From Ideonella livida (lineage in GTDB: Bacteria; Pseudomonadota; Gammaproteobacteria; Burkholderiales; Burkholderiaceae_C): 64,000 bases of DNA. Shown here piece by piece: positions 1 through 8,065 of the stretch. The translations under genes and the position numbers were made by a program. The stretch covers positions 1 to 64,000 of the forward strand of contig NZ_JAAGOH010000022.1 in the NCBI RefSeq assembly GCF_010499455.1, written 5' to 3'. Numbering within the stretch: position 1 is the stretch's first letter; the number at the start of each line of letters is the position of its first letter. The notes under the pieces were generated by a model that did no database searches, was not told where the DNA came from, and saw nothing but the letters and a program-made list of their open reading frames with translations.

Positions 1-687
1 GCGGCGGCCGGCCCCGCCGCAGCCGCCCACCCGGCGGCGCAGGCCAGGCGCCCAGGCGCCCTGGCCGCGCCCGCGCCCTGCCCCGCCAACACCCAGGGCA
101 TCGCCTGCTGGCGCCGCCTGCAGGCCGCCGAGGCCCGCGCCCTGGCCGGCCAGAAGAGCGCCGACGCCCCGCGCCGCCAGGCCGGCCGCCTCACCCTGGG
201 CCGTGCCCCCGCGCTGGAGGACACCCCCGGCGGCCCCGTCTGGCTCTACGAAGCCCGGCTGCCCGGCGCCGGCCACCACCTGGTCAGCCAACGGGCCTCA
301 CCGCAGGCCCCGCAGCAGGTGCAGGGCCTGTGGCTGCTGCAGGCCGCCACCGGCCGGCTGCAGCCCCTGCCCGGCCCGGTGCGCCTGTCGCCCGACGGCC
401 GGCACCTGTTTGCCTTGTCCACAGACGGCCACACCCTGAGCCTGCTGCAGCGCGCCGGCGACGGCCCCCAGACCCGCTGGCGCCAGCAGTTCCGTCTGGA
501 ATCCCCCGCCAGCCTGCAGTTCAGCTGGCAAAACTGGCGCCGTGACGGCCTGGCCGTGCACCTGCACTGGCACAGCACCGCCCCGTGCCCCGCCGACGGC
601 CGCACCCAACTGCGCGAAGGCCCCCACGGCTGGGAACTGGTGCCGGAACCCGCGCCCCAAGAGGCGTGCACGGCGGTGGAGCGCTGA
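1..687 (+). CDS. Hypothetical protein, 3' part only
   Basis: The frame is open from base 1 to a TGA at 685-687, so the start lies left of the window and about 228 residues are visible. The visible part is Ala/Pro/Gln-rich at first and then a mixed, beta-rich stretch in which a short PDGRHLFAL segment recalls a beta-propeller strand. I recognise no family. There are no membrane segments in this part. It converges on the SLATT gene of the RADAR operon, whose stop is only 14 bp away, so it marks the left boundary of the defence operon. Confidence 0.6.
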   Translation, partial: AAAGPAAAAHPAAQARRPGALAAPAPCPANTQGIACWRRLQAAEARALAGQKSADAPRRQAGRLTLGRAPALEDTPGGPVWLYEARLPGAGHHLVSQRASPQAPQQVQGLWLLQAATGRLQPLPGPVRLSPDGRHLFALSTDGHTLSLLQRAGDGPQTRWRQQFRLESPASLQFSWQNWRRDGLAVHLHWHSTAPCPADGRTQLREGPHGWELVPEPAPQEACTAVER

Positions 688-701
688 AGGCTGGCGCAGC
701 G

Positions 702-1313
702 TCAGGGGCCTGGCACCTTGGCCTTGGCCAAGGCCTCTTGCATGGCGCCGCGCCACTGGCCCGCTTCGCTCGCCATCAGCGCGTGATGCGCATCCAGAAA
801 ATCGCTGGCGGACTGGATGAGCCGCTGCGTTTGCGGCCCATCGGGCTCGGCCCCCGCCAACACCGCCATTTGGCCCTGCCAGGCCAGGGTCCAGCGGACC
901 ATCCCGGCCTCCAGCGCCATCACGGTGCTGGTGTAGCGGCCGTGGGCCTGCGTGCCCGCCCACACGGTGTCCACCACCAGGGCCAGGCCGCCCAGCATCA
1001 ACCAGAGCTGGCCCGTGTCCTTCAGGCACGCCAAGGGTCCGCCACTTTGACCCCACAACTGCGTGATCAGCGGCTGCAGCGCGCCCAAGGCACCAAAGCC
1101 CACCGCGGCCACCCGGCACGAATTGCTCCACCACTTGCTGCGGCACTGCCGCGCCCGGTAGTACGCCACGTCCCCCGCCACCACCTCACGCACCGCCTCA
1201 GCCAGCGTGGCCAAAGAAGCCAATCGCTGCCCCGGCGCCCAGGCCAGGCACGCCACCGTATCGGCCAAGCGCACAGAGGCCCGCCGCTCCGCCGCCGCAT
1301 CTCCACCCCACAT
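702..1313 (-). CDS. SLATT-type two-TM membrane protein, RADAR accessory
   Basis: Small membrane protein, third gene of a RADAR operon. From the ATG at 1313 it is 203 aa: a soluble N-terminal helix region, a YYRARQCRSKWWS stretch (51-63) leading into a first hydrophobic segment (about 66-85), a second (about 101-120), then a helical tail. The basic YYR/W entry plus GALGALQPLI first helix is what I know from SLATT (SMODS/SLOG-associating 2-TM) domains, which act as predicted membrane effectors and accompany some RADAR loci. A GTG at 1343 overlaps the rdrB stop (GTGA) and would add 10 residues. The ATG is preferred because AAGGAGGAG precedes it. Role in defence is inferred: probable membrane-damaging or regulatory partner. 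SLATT assignment is from memory of motif shape. Confidence 0.72.
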   Translation of the reverse strand: MWGGDAAAERRASVRLADTVACLAWAPGQRLASLATLAEAVREVVAGDVAYYRARQCRSKWWSNSCRVAAVGFGALGALQPLITQLWGQSGGPLACLKDTGQLWLMLGGLALVVDTVWAGTQAHGRYTSTVMALEAGMVRWTLAWQGQMAVLAGAEPDGPQTQRLIQSASDFLDAHHALMASEAGQWRGAMQEALAKAKVPGP

Positions 1314-1321
1314 CACACCGT

Positions 1322-1331
1322 CTCCTCCTTG
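1322..1331 (-). promoter_or_regulatory. Strong Shine-Dalgarno for the SLATT gene
   Basis: On the minus strand AAGGAGGAGA lies about 8-9 nt before the ATG at 1313. It sits just inside the end of rdrB, so the SLATT protein has its own strong initiation site rather than relying only on GTGA coupling. Confidence 0.6.
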
Positions 1332-1339
1332 TGTGGCTT

Positions 1340-3898
1340 TCACCGCCCATGAAACCCGTGCTCCCGGCCACGTGCGTTCACCGGGCGCAGCAGGTCCAGC
1401 GCTTGGTGGTCCGTCAGGCCCTGGCCGCGCAGCACGGCGTAGAGCTGGTAGAACTCACTGCTCAGGTCGCCGGCAAAAATGCCGGGGTCGTCAGACCCCA
1501 GTGACACCAGCACCTGCGGGTCGGTGGGCACCTCATGCCCGGGGGCCCGCATCCAGCGCAGGGCGTGGTGCTCGGCAAATCCTTCGTACAGGCTGATGCG
1601 CACATTGCTGGAGGGCAGCGTCTCCACCCCCACCCGGCGCGCCAGCAGCCGTTGCATCAAGGCCTGTTGCATCACCAGCAACTCGGCCTCGGTCCAAAAC
1701 CGGGCGGCCACCGCTTGGCGCTGGGCGCTGCGTTGGCGCACCGCTTTGTCACTCCACCAGCGCCAGCACAGGCGCAGCGCCTGCGGGTGCTGGTCGGCCG
1801 CTTGTTCGGCCAGGGCCAGCTCGGCCCGGTGGCGTGGCACCGGGCTCCAGGCCGGGGCCGGCGCGCCGTCGTCCGGGGTGGTGCCCGGGGGGGTCGCCTT
1901 CGGCCACTCGCCCCGCTGCACCAGCACGTCCTGCACCGCCTGCGGGTGCAGGTGGCGGCAGGCCATGGCCGCCTCCAGGCCGGTGGCAGACACCGGCTCG
2001 CCCAGCAGCCGGGTGGCCAGGGCGGCAGCCTCGCGCTGGGTGCGCTCGGCGGCGGCCAGGGTGTCGGGCCGGTCGCGCAGCAGTTGCCAGGCGCACAGCA
2101 GGTCCAGCAGCCAGTCGCCCGCCGCCACATGCAGCGTGGGCGGTGTGCGCGCCAACCACAGCGCCGGGTTGATGCCCATGGCGGTGCCGTGGCCGATGCG
2201 GTCGCCGGGCTGCAGGTCCAGCAGCGTCAGCGCGTCGTGCATGGCGCGCAGGCCCGAGGCCAGGTGCACAAAGTCCTCGCCCGCGTGGTAGCTGCTGTGG
2301 GTCAGGCCGGCCTCGCGGCAGGCGCGCCAGCAGGCCGCAAACACCTCGGGCGGGGCGTGCAGCTCGTTGGCCGCCGCGTCAATGCCACGCACCCAGCGGC
2401 GCAGGCGCGGCCAGCGCGCCAGTGTTTGCGCCAGGGCGGCGGCCTTTTGGTCCAGCTCGCGGCGCAACTTCTTGAAGCGGTAGGCGCTGCGGCCTTGGGG
2501 GTCGGGGTCGGGCTGCTTGATGAAGTGCGCCACCAGCGTCAGGTGCTGCACGCGCCGGTCGTCGGGCGGCAGGCCGGCGGTCAGCCCGTCCAGCGCACGC
2601 AACACCGTGCCCAGGGTGGCAGGTTCGCGTGCAGCCACCTCTTCAGGCCCCGGCGGCGCGGGCCGGGGCGATGGCAGGTGCTGGGCCAGGTAACGGCGGT
2701 AGTCGCCCAGCACCTGGGCCAGCAGGGCCTCGTTCTTGGCCACCGATTCCTTGGGGGCAAAGCGCCCTTCCAGCCGGCCGGTGCGGCTGTAGCCCTGCTG
2801 AGGCGCACCGTGCATCTGGGCCAGGCGGTCGGCGTAGCGTTCCTCGGGTTTCCAGCGCAGCGGCACAAAGGTCAAGCGCTGGAACTGGTCAAAGCCGTAT
2901 TGGCCTTCTTCCTGCACCAGCAGGCGGTGGTATTGGTGTTGCAGCAGCAGGTAGAGGTGCAGCAGCCGCGCCAGCCACTCGGGCGGCGCGCCGGCGGGCT
3001 GGCCGGGCTGTTGCAGGCGCACCAGCAGGCGGGTCAGCCAGTCCACCTCTTGCGCCGCGCTGGGTGGGCCCAGGCGGTCGGCGGCGGGCAGTTGCGGGGC
3101 GGGCGTGGCCATCAGCGCGGCCAGGGTGGTGGGCACGGGTGTGCCGGCGGGCAGCAAGTCTGGCAGGCAGTGGGCGCTGGCCAGCAGCAGCCAGCGGCGC
3201 AGGCGGGCGGCGTGGCGCAGGTGCTCCAGCAGGCGTTGCGGGCGCAGCTCAGGGTCCACCGCGTGGCACAGCTCGCGCAGGCGGGCCTCGTTGGGGCCGC
3301 ACTGGTGGAATTCAGCGGCGAAGGCCGTCACCGTGGCTTCGGGCTGTTGCAGCGCTTGCAGCCAGCTCAGCTCGGCATGGGTGCTGCCGTTCAGGTGCAG
3401 GTGGGTTTCGTGCAGGCCCTCGCGCTGCACATAGGCCTCCACCGCGCCGTCGTGCGGGCGCAGCACCGGGGCGGGCTCGGCCAGGGTGGGCAGGTGTGGG
3501 TGCTGCCAGGGCCGGCCCGGCGCCAACACCTGCGCCGCCCGGGCGGCGGCCAGCACCGGCAGGCCGCTGATGCGGCTCATCACACTTTGCTGCCACACGC
3601 CAAAGTGGGCCAGCTTCACCACCGGCTGGCCGTGCGGGCATTCTAAAAACTCGTCCGCCAGTACCTGCAGCAGGCGCAGCACGCCGGGCGCTGGGGCACC
3701 GTTGCACAGCACGGCCCAGCCTTGCTGAAACACATGGTCGGGGTGGCGTGCCGCCCAAGGCTGCTGGGTCAGGTACACCGCCTCTTCCACCTCACGCGGC
3801 GCGGGCTCGCGGTGCAGGTCAACGGCTGACAGCAGGTTGAGCAGGCGGTAGCCGCCGAGGGCGGCGGTGGCGAGGCGGGCGGGTGTGGTGGGGGTCAT
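1340..3898 (-). CDS. rdrB: RADAR adenosine deaminase RdrB
   Basis: Deaminase of the RADAR antiphage system. The family converts adenosine to inosine in RNA and/or ATP to ITP when activated by phage, assembled with RdrA in a large complex. The 852-aa protein has an intact metal-dependent adenosine-deaminase core: HETHLHLNGST at 163-173 (the HxH zinc pair), GIDAAANE near 505, HAGED at 538-542, RIGHG at 567-571, PSSN at 762-765 and GSDDP at 801-805. The long insertions between motifs and the total length are typical of RdrB and far longer than housekeeping Add (about 330 aa). The start ATG at 3898 overlaps the rdrA stop as ATGA, implying translational coupling. All catalytic residues I can name are present, so it should be active. 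Confidence 0.92.
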   Translation of the reverse strand: MTPTTPARLATAALGGYRLLNLLSAVDLHREPAPREVEEAVYLTQQPWAARHPDHVFQQGWAVLCNGAPAPGVLRLLQVLADEFLECPHGQPVVKLAHFGVWQQSVMSRISGLPVLAAARAAQVLAPGRPWQHPHLPTLAEPAPVLRPHDGAVEAYVQREGLHETHLHLNGSTHAELSWLQALQQPEATVTAFAAEFHQCGPNEARLRELCHAVDPELRPQRLLEHLRHAARLRRWLLLASAHCLPDLLPAGTPVPTTLAALMATPAPQLPAADRLGPPSAAQEVDWLTRLLVRLQQPGQPAGAPPEWLARLLHLYLLLQHQYHRLLVQEEGQYGFDQFQRLTFVPLRWKPEERYADRLAQMHGAPQQGYSRTGRLEGRFAPKESVAKNEALLAQVLGDYRRYLAQHLPSPRPAPPGPEEVAAREPATLGTVLRALDGLTAGLPPDDRRVQHLTLVAHFIKQPDPDPQGRSAYRFKKLRRELDQKAAALAQTLARWPRLRRWVRGIDAAANELHAPPEVFAACWRACREAGLTHSSYHAGEDFVHLASGLRAMHDALTLLDLQPGDRIGHGTAMGINPALWLARTPPTLHVAAGDWLLDLLCAWQLLRDRPDTLAAAERTQREAAALATRLLGEPVSATGLEAAMACRHLHPQAVQDVLVQRGEWPKATPPGTTPDDGAPAPAWSPVPRHRAELALAEQAADQHPQALRLCWRWWSDKAVRQRSAQRQAVAARFWTEAELLVMQQALMQRLLARRVGVETLPSSNVRISLYEGFAEHHALRWMRAPGHEVPTDPQVLVSLGSDDPGIFAGDLSSEFYQLYAVLRGQGLTDHQALDLLRPVNARGREHGFHGR

Positions 3899-6315
3899 GC
3901 GCCCACATCACGCGCCGAACTGCCCGCCGTCTGGACTCTTGAGTCAGGCAAACGCATGAGCGGGAATTTGTCTAACCACGACAGTCCACTCAAGCTTGAA
4001 AATTTCTTAGTCGGCCCCTGCACAGCCACGTCAAAGCTAGTCGAGCCTCGGTTCCTCCAAGCACGCCTGTGTCGATCCAGCAAGACATCAAAGACTTCCG
4101 GTTCCTCTGAGCTAACCGCCCAGTCTTCGGTCTGAAAGTGCAAAGTTGCCCAGACCTTGCCAGGCCAGAGCGCCGAACACAAGAATGTCTGTCTGTCTGC
4201 TGATTCGGGATCGATGGCCAACCAGTTCATGATCGACACCGCAACCTGATCCAACAGTTTCCAGGCCACAGGGAACGATGATTCCGGCCAATCCACCGAC
4301 TTGCCAGACCACCCTATCCAGTGGGGAAGGTATGTGGAGTGCGGAACCTTGGCACGTACAAGTACGCCCTTCGCATGAAGCGTTACGTGCTCAGGGAGCG
4401 ACGCCTCGGCAAAGAACTGTCCCGGGGTCATAAGCAGTGCCAGAACCGCTAGGGCCGCATGATTCGTCGTCAACACCAGGGAGCGAGTGGGCTCCTCGAC
4501 CACCTTGTGCAGATAAAGCAAGCGCGAGAAGGCCTGAAGCGTTTGAAGGTCCAGTGCGGCGCCAGAGAACTTCGCCGTGAGTTTAGGCGCCGGCTCACCC
4601 CAAATCGGCGCCACCAACCACGCCCATTCCAGGGGATCTGCACTCTCGCCCACACGCATGTAGCGCTTGAACTCATCGACGCTGGGCGGTGTGATCCGCA
4701 CATGGGCCGCGGCTTCTGGCGGTGTTGCGCTGGTGGCATGCTGCGTGGTCTGAAACGCCGACACCGTGCCCGGCCCCATCAGCATGTAAGCAATCGCCCG
4801 GTCTGGCCGGCCCATGCAGAAACGCGCCACTTCTGCCGACAGCGCAAAGAAGCAGGCATTCAAACTCTCGCTGGTGGACGTGGGGCGCAGGTACGCGCCG
4901 GTGTCGAGGTTGCCTTGCTCCAGCACCACGTCCACCACGCCTTTGATGAGAGCCGGAAAGTGGTCTTGGGCGATGGCGTCCACGTCCACCCCGTGGGCGT
5001 AGAGGCTGCCCAGGCAGGCGTAGCGCACGGCCTCGGTGAAGGTGCGCTGAAAGGCTTGCAGCAGCGCAAACACTTCTTTGGCGTCAGCGGCTGGGCCGCG
5101 CAGCTTGATCTGGCCGTTTTCCACCACCAGCAGCGGCGTGCAGCGGGCCAGCACCTGCAAGATGGAGCGGATGGGCCAGCTCAAGACGTAGTCGCGGTAG
5201 GGCATCAGCTCTGCAGCGTCTTTGACCAACAGCCCGTGCTGGAGCGTGAAGGTCAACAGCGCTGACAAGCTGGTTTGCGGCTGCACGCTGGCATCGGCCG
5301 TGGTGTCGGTGCGTGACGGCCACTGCAACTGAATGGGGCCTTCGGTTTGGTCCACGTTTTTCAGCGGCAGCAACTGAAACCGCCGCTGCACCGGAAACAC
5401 CTTCAGCAGGTACTGCTCTTCCAGGTGGTCGAGCATGCGGTGGTGCTGGGTTTGGCGTTCGGGCTTGGCGCCTTCCACCTCCTTGCCCACGTTCTCCACC
5501 ATCTTGCGGCGGGCAAGTTGGGCGTACAGCTCCATGTCGCCGGCCACCAGCACCACCAGGCGCGGGCTGTTGAGGTATTTGCGCAGGCACTCCATCACCT
5601 CGGTGCCTTTGTGGGCGCTGGTGTCGGCGTCGTCAAAGGCCAGCACCAGGGCGTCGGCCTTCAGCACGATGCAGGCGTGGTCAAGCAGGGTGTGGAAGGT
5701 GCGGCGCAGGTGTTCGCCTTCGTCCACCCGCTCCAGTTGCAGGCTGACGAAGACTTCCGGGTCCACCACGTCTTTGAGCGGATCGTGCTTGTCGTGCAGC
5801 AGGCTCAGGCCGCCGTAGAGCTTTTCCAGCGTGGCGCGGAACTGCTGGGTGGCGTCTTGGCGGGCACGTTCGCCAAAGGTGGGCGTGCAGTCATCCACCC
5901 GGCGCTGCACGGCGCGCACCACGTTGAGCAGGATCTTTTCGCCGGTCTCCACGCGGCTGGGGTCCAGCAAGCCCAGGAAGCAGAGCGTGGACTGGGCCAC
6001 GGCGGGGGGTGGTGGCTCGGCGCCGGTTTGCAGTTCTTGGCACAAGGCGCGGCAGGCCGCGCGCAAGAAGGTGGTCTTGCCGGCGCCGCGCGTGCCGTCA
6101 ATGAAGCTGGTGTGGCCTTGGTCCAGCGGCTGGAGGGATTCCCGCCACGGCTCGGGCTGGGCACAGCAGCTGGCAGGCCGCTTCTGCGCCTTGGCTTGCG
6201 CCATGCTGTCGTCCACCTGCTGGACCAGGCGCTTCAGCGTCTTGACGTGGACGGTTTGGAAGGGGTCGGGCGCGTCGAGTTGATCGAGCCGGATGACAAG
6301 AGGCTGGTCAGACAT
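3895..6315 (-). CDS. rdrA: RADAR ATPase RdrA
   Basis: P-loop ATPase partner of RdrB, thought to sense infection and to deliver or channel substrate to the deaminase. Numbered from the upstream GTG (6339, 814 aa), Walker A GTRGAGKT is at 82-89, Walker B LVLAFDDAD at 231-239 and a sensor-like VLVAGDMELY near 263-272, followed by a long helical C-terminal region. This order matches RdrA. I prefer the ATG at 6315 (806 aa) because the GTG lies inside a perfect 12-bp inverted repeat. It is first in an rdrA-rdrB-SLATT operon with a 4-nt overlap to rdrB. Sample lines of its 3' part (about 3.9-4.9 kb) count 57-60% GC, below rdrB (68% in a sample line), suggesting a composite history. Confidence 0.9.
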   Translation of the reverse strand: MSDQPLVIRLDQLDAPDPFQTVHVKTLKRLVQQVDDSMAQAKAQKRPASCCAQPEPWRESLQPLDQGHTSFIDGTRGAGKTTFLRAACRALCQELQTGAEPPPPAVAQSTLCFLGLLDPSRVETGEKILLNVVRAVQRRVDDCTPTFGERARQDATQQFRATLEKLYGGLSLLHDKHDPLKDVVDPEVFVSLQLERVDEGEHLRRTFHTLLDHACIVLKADALVLAFDDADTSAHKGTEVMECLRKYLNSPRLVVLVAGDMELYAQLARRKMVENVGKEVEGAKPERQTQHHRMLDHLEEQYLLKVFPVQRRFQLLPLKNVDQTEGPIQLQWPSRTDTTADASVQPQTSLSALLTFTLQHGLLVKDAAELMPYRDYVLSWPIRSILQVLARCTPLLVVENGQIKLRGPAADAKEVFALLQAFQRTFTEAVRYACLGSLYAHGVDVDAIAQDHFPALIKGVVDVVLEQGNLDTGAYLRPTSTSESLNACFFALSAEVARFCMGRPDRAIAYMLMGPGTVSAFQTTQHATSATPPEAAAHVRITPPSVDEFKRYMRVGESADPLEWAWLVAPIWGEPAPKLTAKFSGAALDLQTLQAFSRLLYLHKVVEEPTRSLVLTTNHAALAVLALLMTPGQFFAEASLPEHVTLHAKGVLVRAKVPHSTYLPHWIGWSGKSVDWPESSFPVAWKLLDQVAVSIMNWLAIDPESADRQTFLCSALWPGKVWATLHFQTEDWAVSSEEPEVFDVLLDRHRRAWRNRGSTSFDVAVQGPTKKFSSLSGLSWLDKFPLMRLPDSRVQTAGSSARDVGA

Positions 6316-6320
6316 GGCAC

Positions 6321-6348
6321 GTTGGCGCTGTGAACACACAGCGCCAAC
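6321..6348. promoter_or_regulatory. Perfect 12-bp inverted repeat at the rdrA start
   Basis: GTTGGCGCTGTG (6321-6332), spacer AACA, then the exact reverse complement CACAGCGCCAAC (6337-6348). It ends 5 nt before the rdrA ATG at 6315. It could be a repressor operator, a 5'-UTR hairpin masking the ribosome site, or the end of an inserted unit. No T-run follows on the minus strand, so a simple intrinsic terminator for gspC is unlikely. Confidence 0.75.
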
Positions 6349-6404
6349 GGTAACCGCAAAACCCCTGCGTTAAGTGCGGCTCGCCGGCCCGGCGGGGCCG
6401 CCGC

Positions 6405-7031
6405 TCACTCGTCGTCTTCTTCGGCGTCTGAGGGGCGGGCGCCAGGCGGGGTGGCGCCGGGCATGGGGCGCTGGGCGGCGGCGCCGGCCAGGGCGGGGGC
6501 ACGCGGGCGGATCAGGCCCGGGCTGTGGGGGGTGGGGCCGGCCACGGCACCTTGGGGGCGCGGGCCGGCGGGGGCTGGGGCGGCGCCATGGCCGGCGGCC
6601 TCGGGCTCGGGCAGTTGCAGGGTGAGGGTGGCGGCTTCGCCGCGCGGGCCCAGGCTGGCGCTGCGGCGGGTCACGGCCTGCAGCACCAGGCCGTCGGCCA
6701 CCTGGGCGCCCACGCGGTAGGTGCGGGGCAGTTCACCTTCCACGGCCAGGGTGGCCCAGCCTTCGCGGCGGCCGGCGCGATCGCCCGGCGGCGAGACCAC
6801 ACCCAGCAGCTGGAAGCGGGCGTCGCCCGCCTCGGCCTCGGGCTCGTCCTCTTCCGGCTCGGCCACCTGGCCCAGCAGGCGGTCCAGGGGCGCACCGCCC
6901 AGGGCCTGGGGCGCGGGCGTGCGCACGCCTTCGGGCACGGGGGAGCCGTGGGCCGTGAGCTGCACGCCCCAGAACACCGCGCTGGCCGCCAGCAAGGCCC
7001 AGACGCCGAAGGTCAACAATCGCGTCACCAT
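6405..7031 (-). CDS. gspC: Type II secretion inner-membrane protein GspC
   Basis: Connects the inner-membrane platform of the type II secretion system to the secretin. From the ATG at 7031 it is 208 aa: one N-terminal membrane helix (about 6-24), a Pro/Glu-rich linker, then an HR domain containing RFQLLGVVSP and RTYRVGAQVADGLVLQAV. After it comes a low-complexity Pro/Ala tail ending in acidic residues. No PDZ domain follows. It diverges from gspG across 96 bp, separated in orientation from the rest of the cluster. It lies 89 bp upstream of rdrA on the same strand, so readthrough into the RADAR operon is possible. Longer GTG starts exist but only extend a non-homologous leader. Confidence 0.8.
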   Translation of the reverse strand: MVTRLLTFGVWALLAASAVFWGVQLTAHGSPVPEGVRTPAPQALGGAPLDRLLGQVAEPEEDEPEAEAGDARFQLLGVVSPPGDRAGRREGWATLAVEGELPRTYRVGAQVADGLVLQAVTRRSASLGPRGEAATLTLQLPEPEAAGHGAAPAPAGPRPQGAVAGPTPHSPGLIRPRAPALAGAAAQRPMPGATPPGARPSDAEEDDE

Positions 7032-7127
7032 CCGAAGATTATGATTCACCGACTGTTGCCGGCCGATGATGGAACGGTGTCTCACCACGCGGCGCAACCC
7101 CTTTGCTGAACCCGTCTTCCGCCTGCC

Positions 7128-7595
7128 ATGAACGCATTCCGCTCTTTCCTTCCGCACGGCCGCACGGGCCAGGGTCTGGCCGCCCGCCGGGCGCGCGGCT
7201 TCACCCTCATCGAGATCATGGTGGTGGTGGTCATCATTGGCGTGCTGGCAGCCCTGGTGGTGCCGGGCGTGCTGGGCCGGGCCGATGACGCGCGCATCAC
7301 CGCCGCGCGCACCGACATTTCCAGCCTGATGCAGGCGCTCAAGCTCTACAAGCTGGACAACCAGCGCTTCCCCTCGGCCGACCAGGGGCTGCAGGCCCTG
7401 GTGAGCAAGCCCACCACCGGCACCATTCCGGGCAACTGGAAGACCTACGTGGAAAAGCTGCCCAACGACCCCTGGGGCCGCCCCTACCAGTACGCCAACC
7501 CGGGCGTGAAGGGTGAGATCGATGTCTTCAGCCTGGGCGCCGACGGCCAGCCCGGCGGCGAGGGCGCCGACGCCGACATCGGCTCCTGGCAGTAA
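7128..7595 (+). CDS. gspG: Type II secretion major pseudopilin GspG
   Basis: Main subunit of the pseudopilus that pushes folded exoproteins through the secretin. The 155-aa precursor has a basic leader, prepilin-peptidase site RG|FTLIE (cleavage after G24, conserved Glu at mature +5), a hydrophobic N-terminal helix, and the GspG C-terminal domain with DPWGRPYQY and the SLGADGQPGGEG calcium-loop region. It is the first gene of the rightward gsp operon and is followed after 17 bp by gspH. Confidence 0.95.
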   Translation: MNAFRSFLPHGRTGQGLAARRARGFTLIEIMVVVVIIGVLAALVVPGVLGRADDARITAARTDISSLMQALKLYKLDNQRFPSADQGLQALVSKPTTGTIPGNWKTYVEKLPNDPWGRPYQYANPGVKGEIDVFSLGADGQPGGEGADADIGSWQ

Positions 7596-7612
7596 GCGCG
7601 CAGGCCGGCCCG

Positions 7613-8065
7613 GTGCGCGGTGCGCAGCGCCCCCGCGGCTTCACCCTGCTGGAGCTGCTGCTGGTGGTGGCCTTGATCGCGGTGTCGGTGGGCATGGTGA
7701 GCCTGTCGCTGCGCGACGCCGATGCCAACCGCCTGGAGGAAGAGGCGCAACGGCTGTCGGCCCTGCTGGACAGCGCACGCGCCCGCTCCCGGGCCATGGG
7801 CCGGCCGGTGGCCTGGCAGCCAGTCAAGGACGGCAGCGCCTTCCGCTTCTCCGGTCTGCCTGACGGCCAGGCGCTGCCCAGCCAGTGGCTGGACGAGCGC
7901 ACACGCGCGCAGGTGGACGGGGCGCCCGAGCTGGTGCTGGGCCCCGAACCCATCGGCCCGCCGCAGCGCGTGCGGCTGGTGATTGGCGAGCGCAGCCTGA
8001 CCCTGGGCACCGACGGCCTGGGCCCCTTCCAGCGCCTGGACGAGACCGGAAGCGCCACCCCATGA
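7613..8065 (+). CDS. gspH: Type II secretion minor pseudopilin GspH
   Basis: Minor pseudopilin near the pseudopilus tip. It is 150 aa with a very short leader, cleavage site RG|FTLLE (after G9, Glu at +5), one hydrophobic helix and a divergent beta domain. The start is GTG at 7613. The stop overlaps the gspI ATG (ATGA at 8062-8065), supporting translational coupling in the gsp operon. Confidence 0.85.
   Translation: MRGAQRPRGFTLLELLLVVALIAVSVGMVSLSLRDADANRLEEEAQRLSALLDSARARSRAMGRPVAWQPVKDGSAFRFSGLPDGQALPSQWLDERTRAQVDGAPELVLGPEPIGPPQRVRLVIGERSLTLGTDGLGPFQRLDETGSATP

Noticed and set aside
679-702. Terminator between the left partial gene and the SLATT gene
   Set aside because: Only a 5-bp CGCTG/CAGCG pairing with a 10-nt loop and no T-run is visible, too weak to call.
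6316-6339. GTG start for rdrA adding eight residues
   Set aside because: It lies inside the perfect inverted repeat, and the ATG at 6315 gives the MSDQPLVIRLD start. I kept the ATG but noted the alternative.
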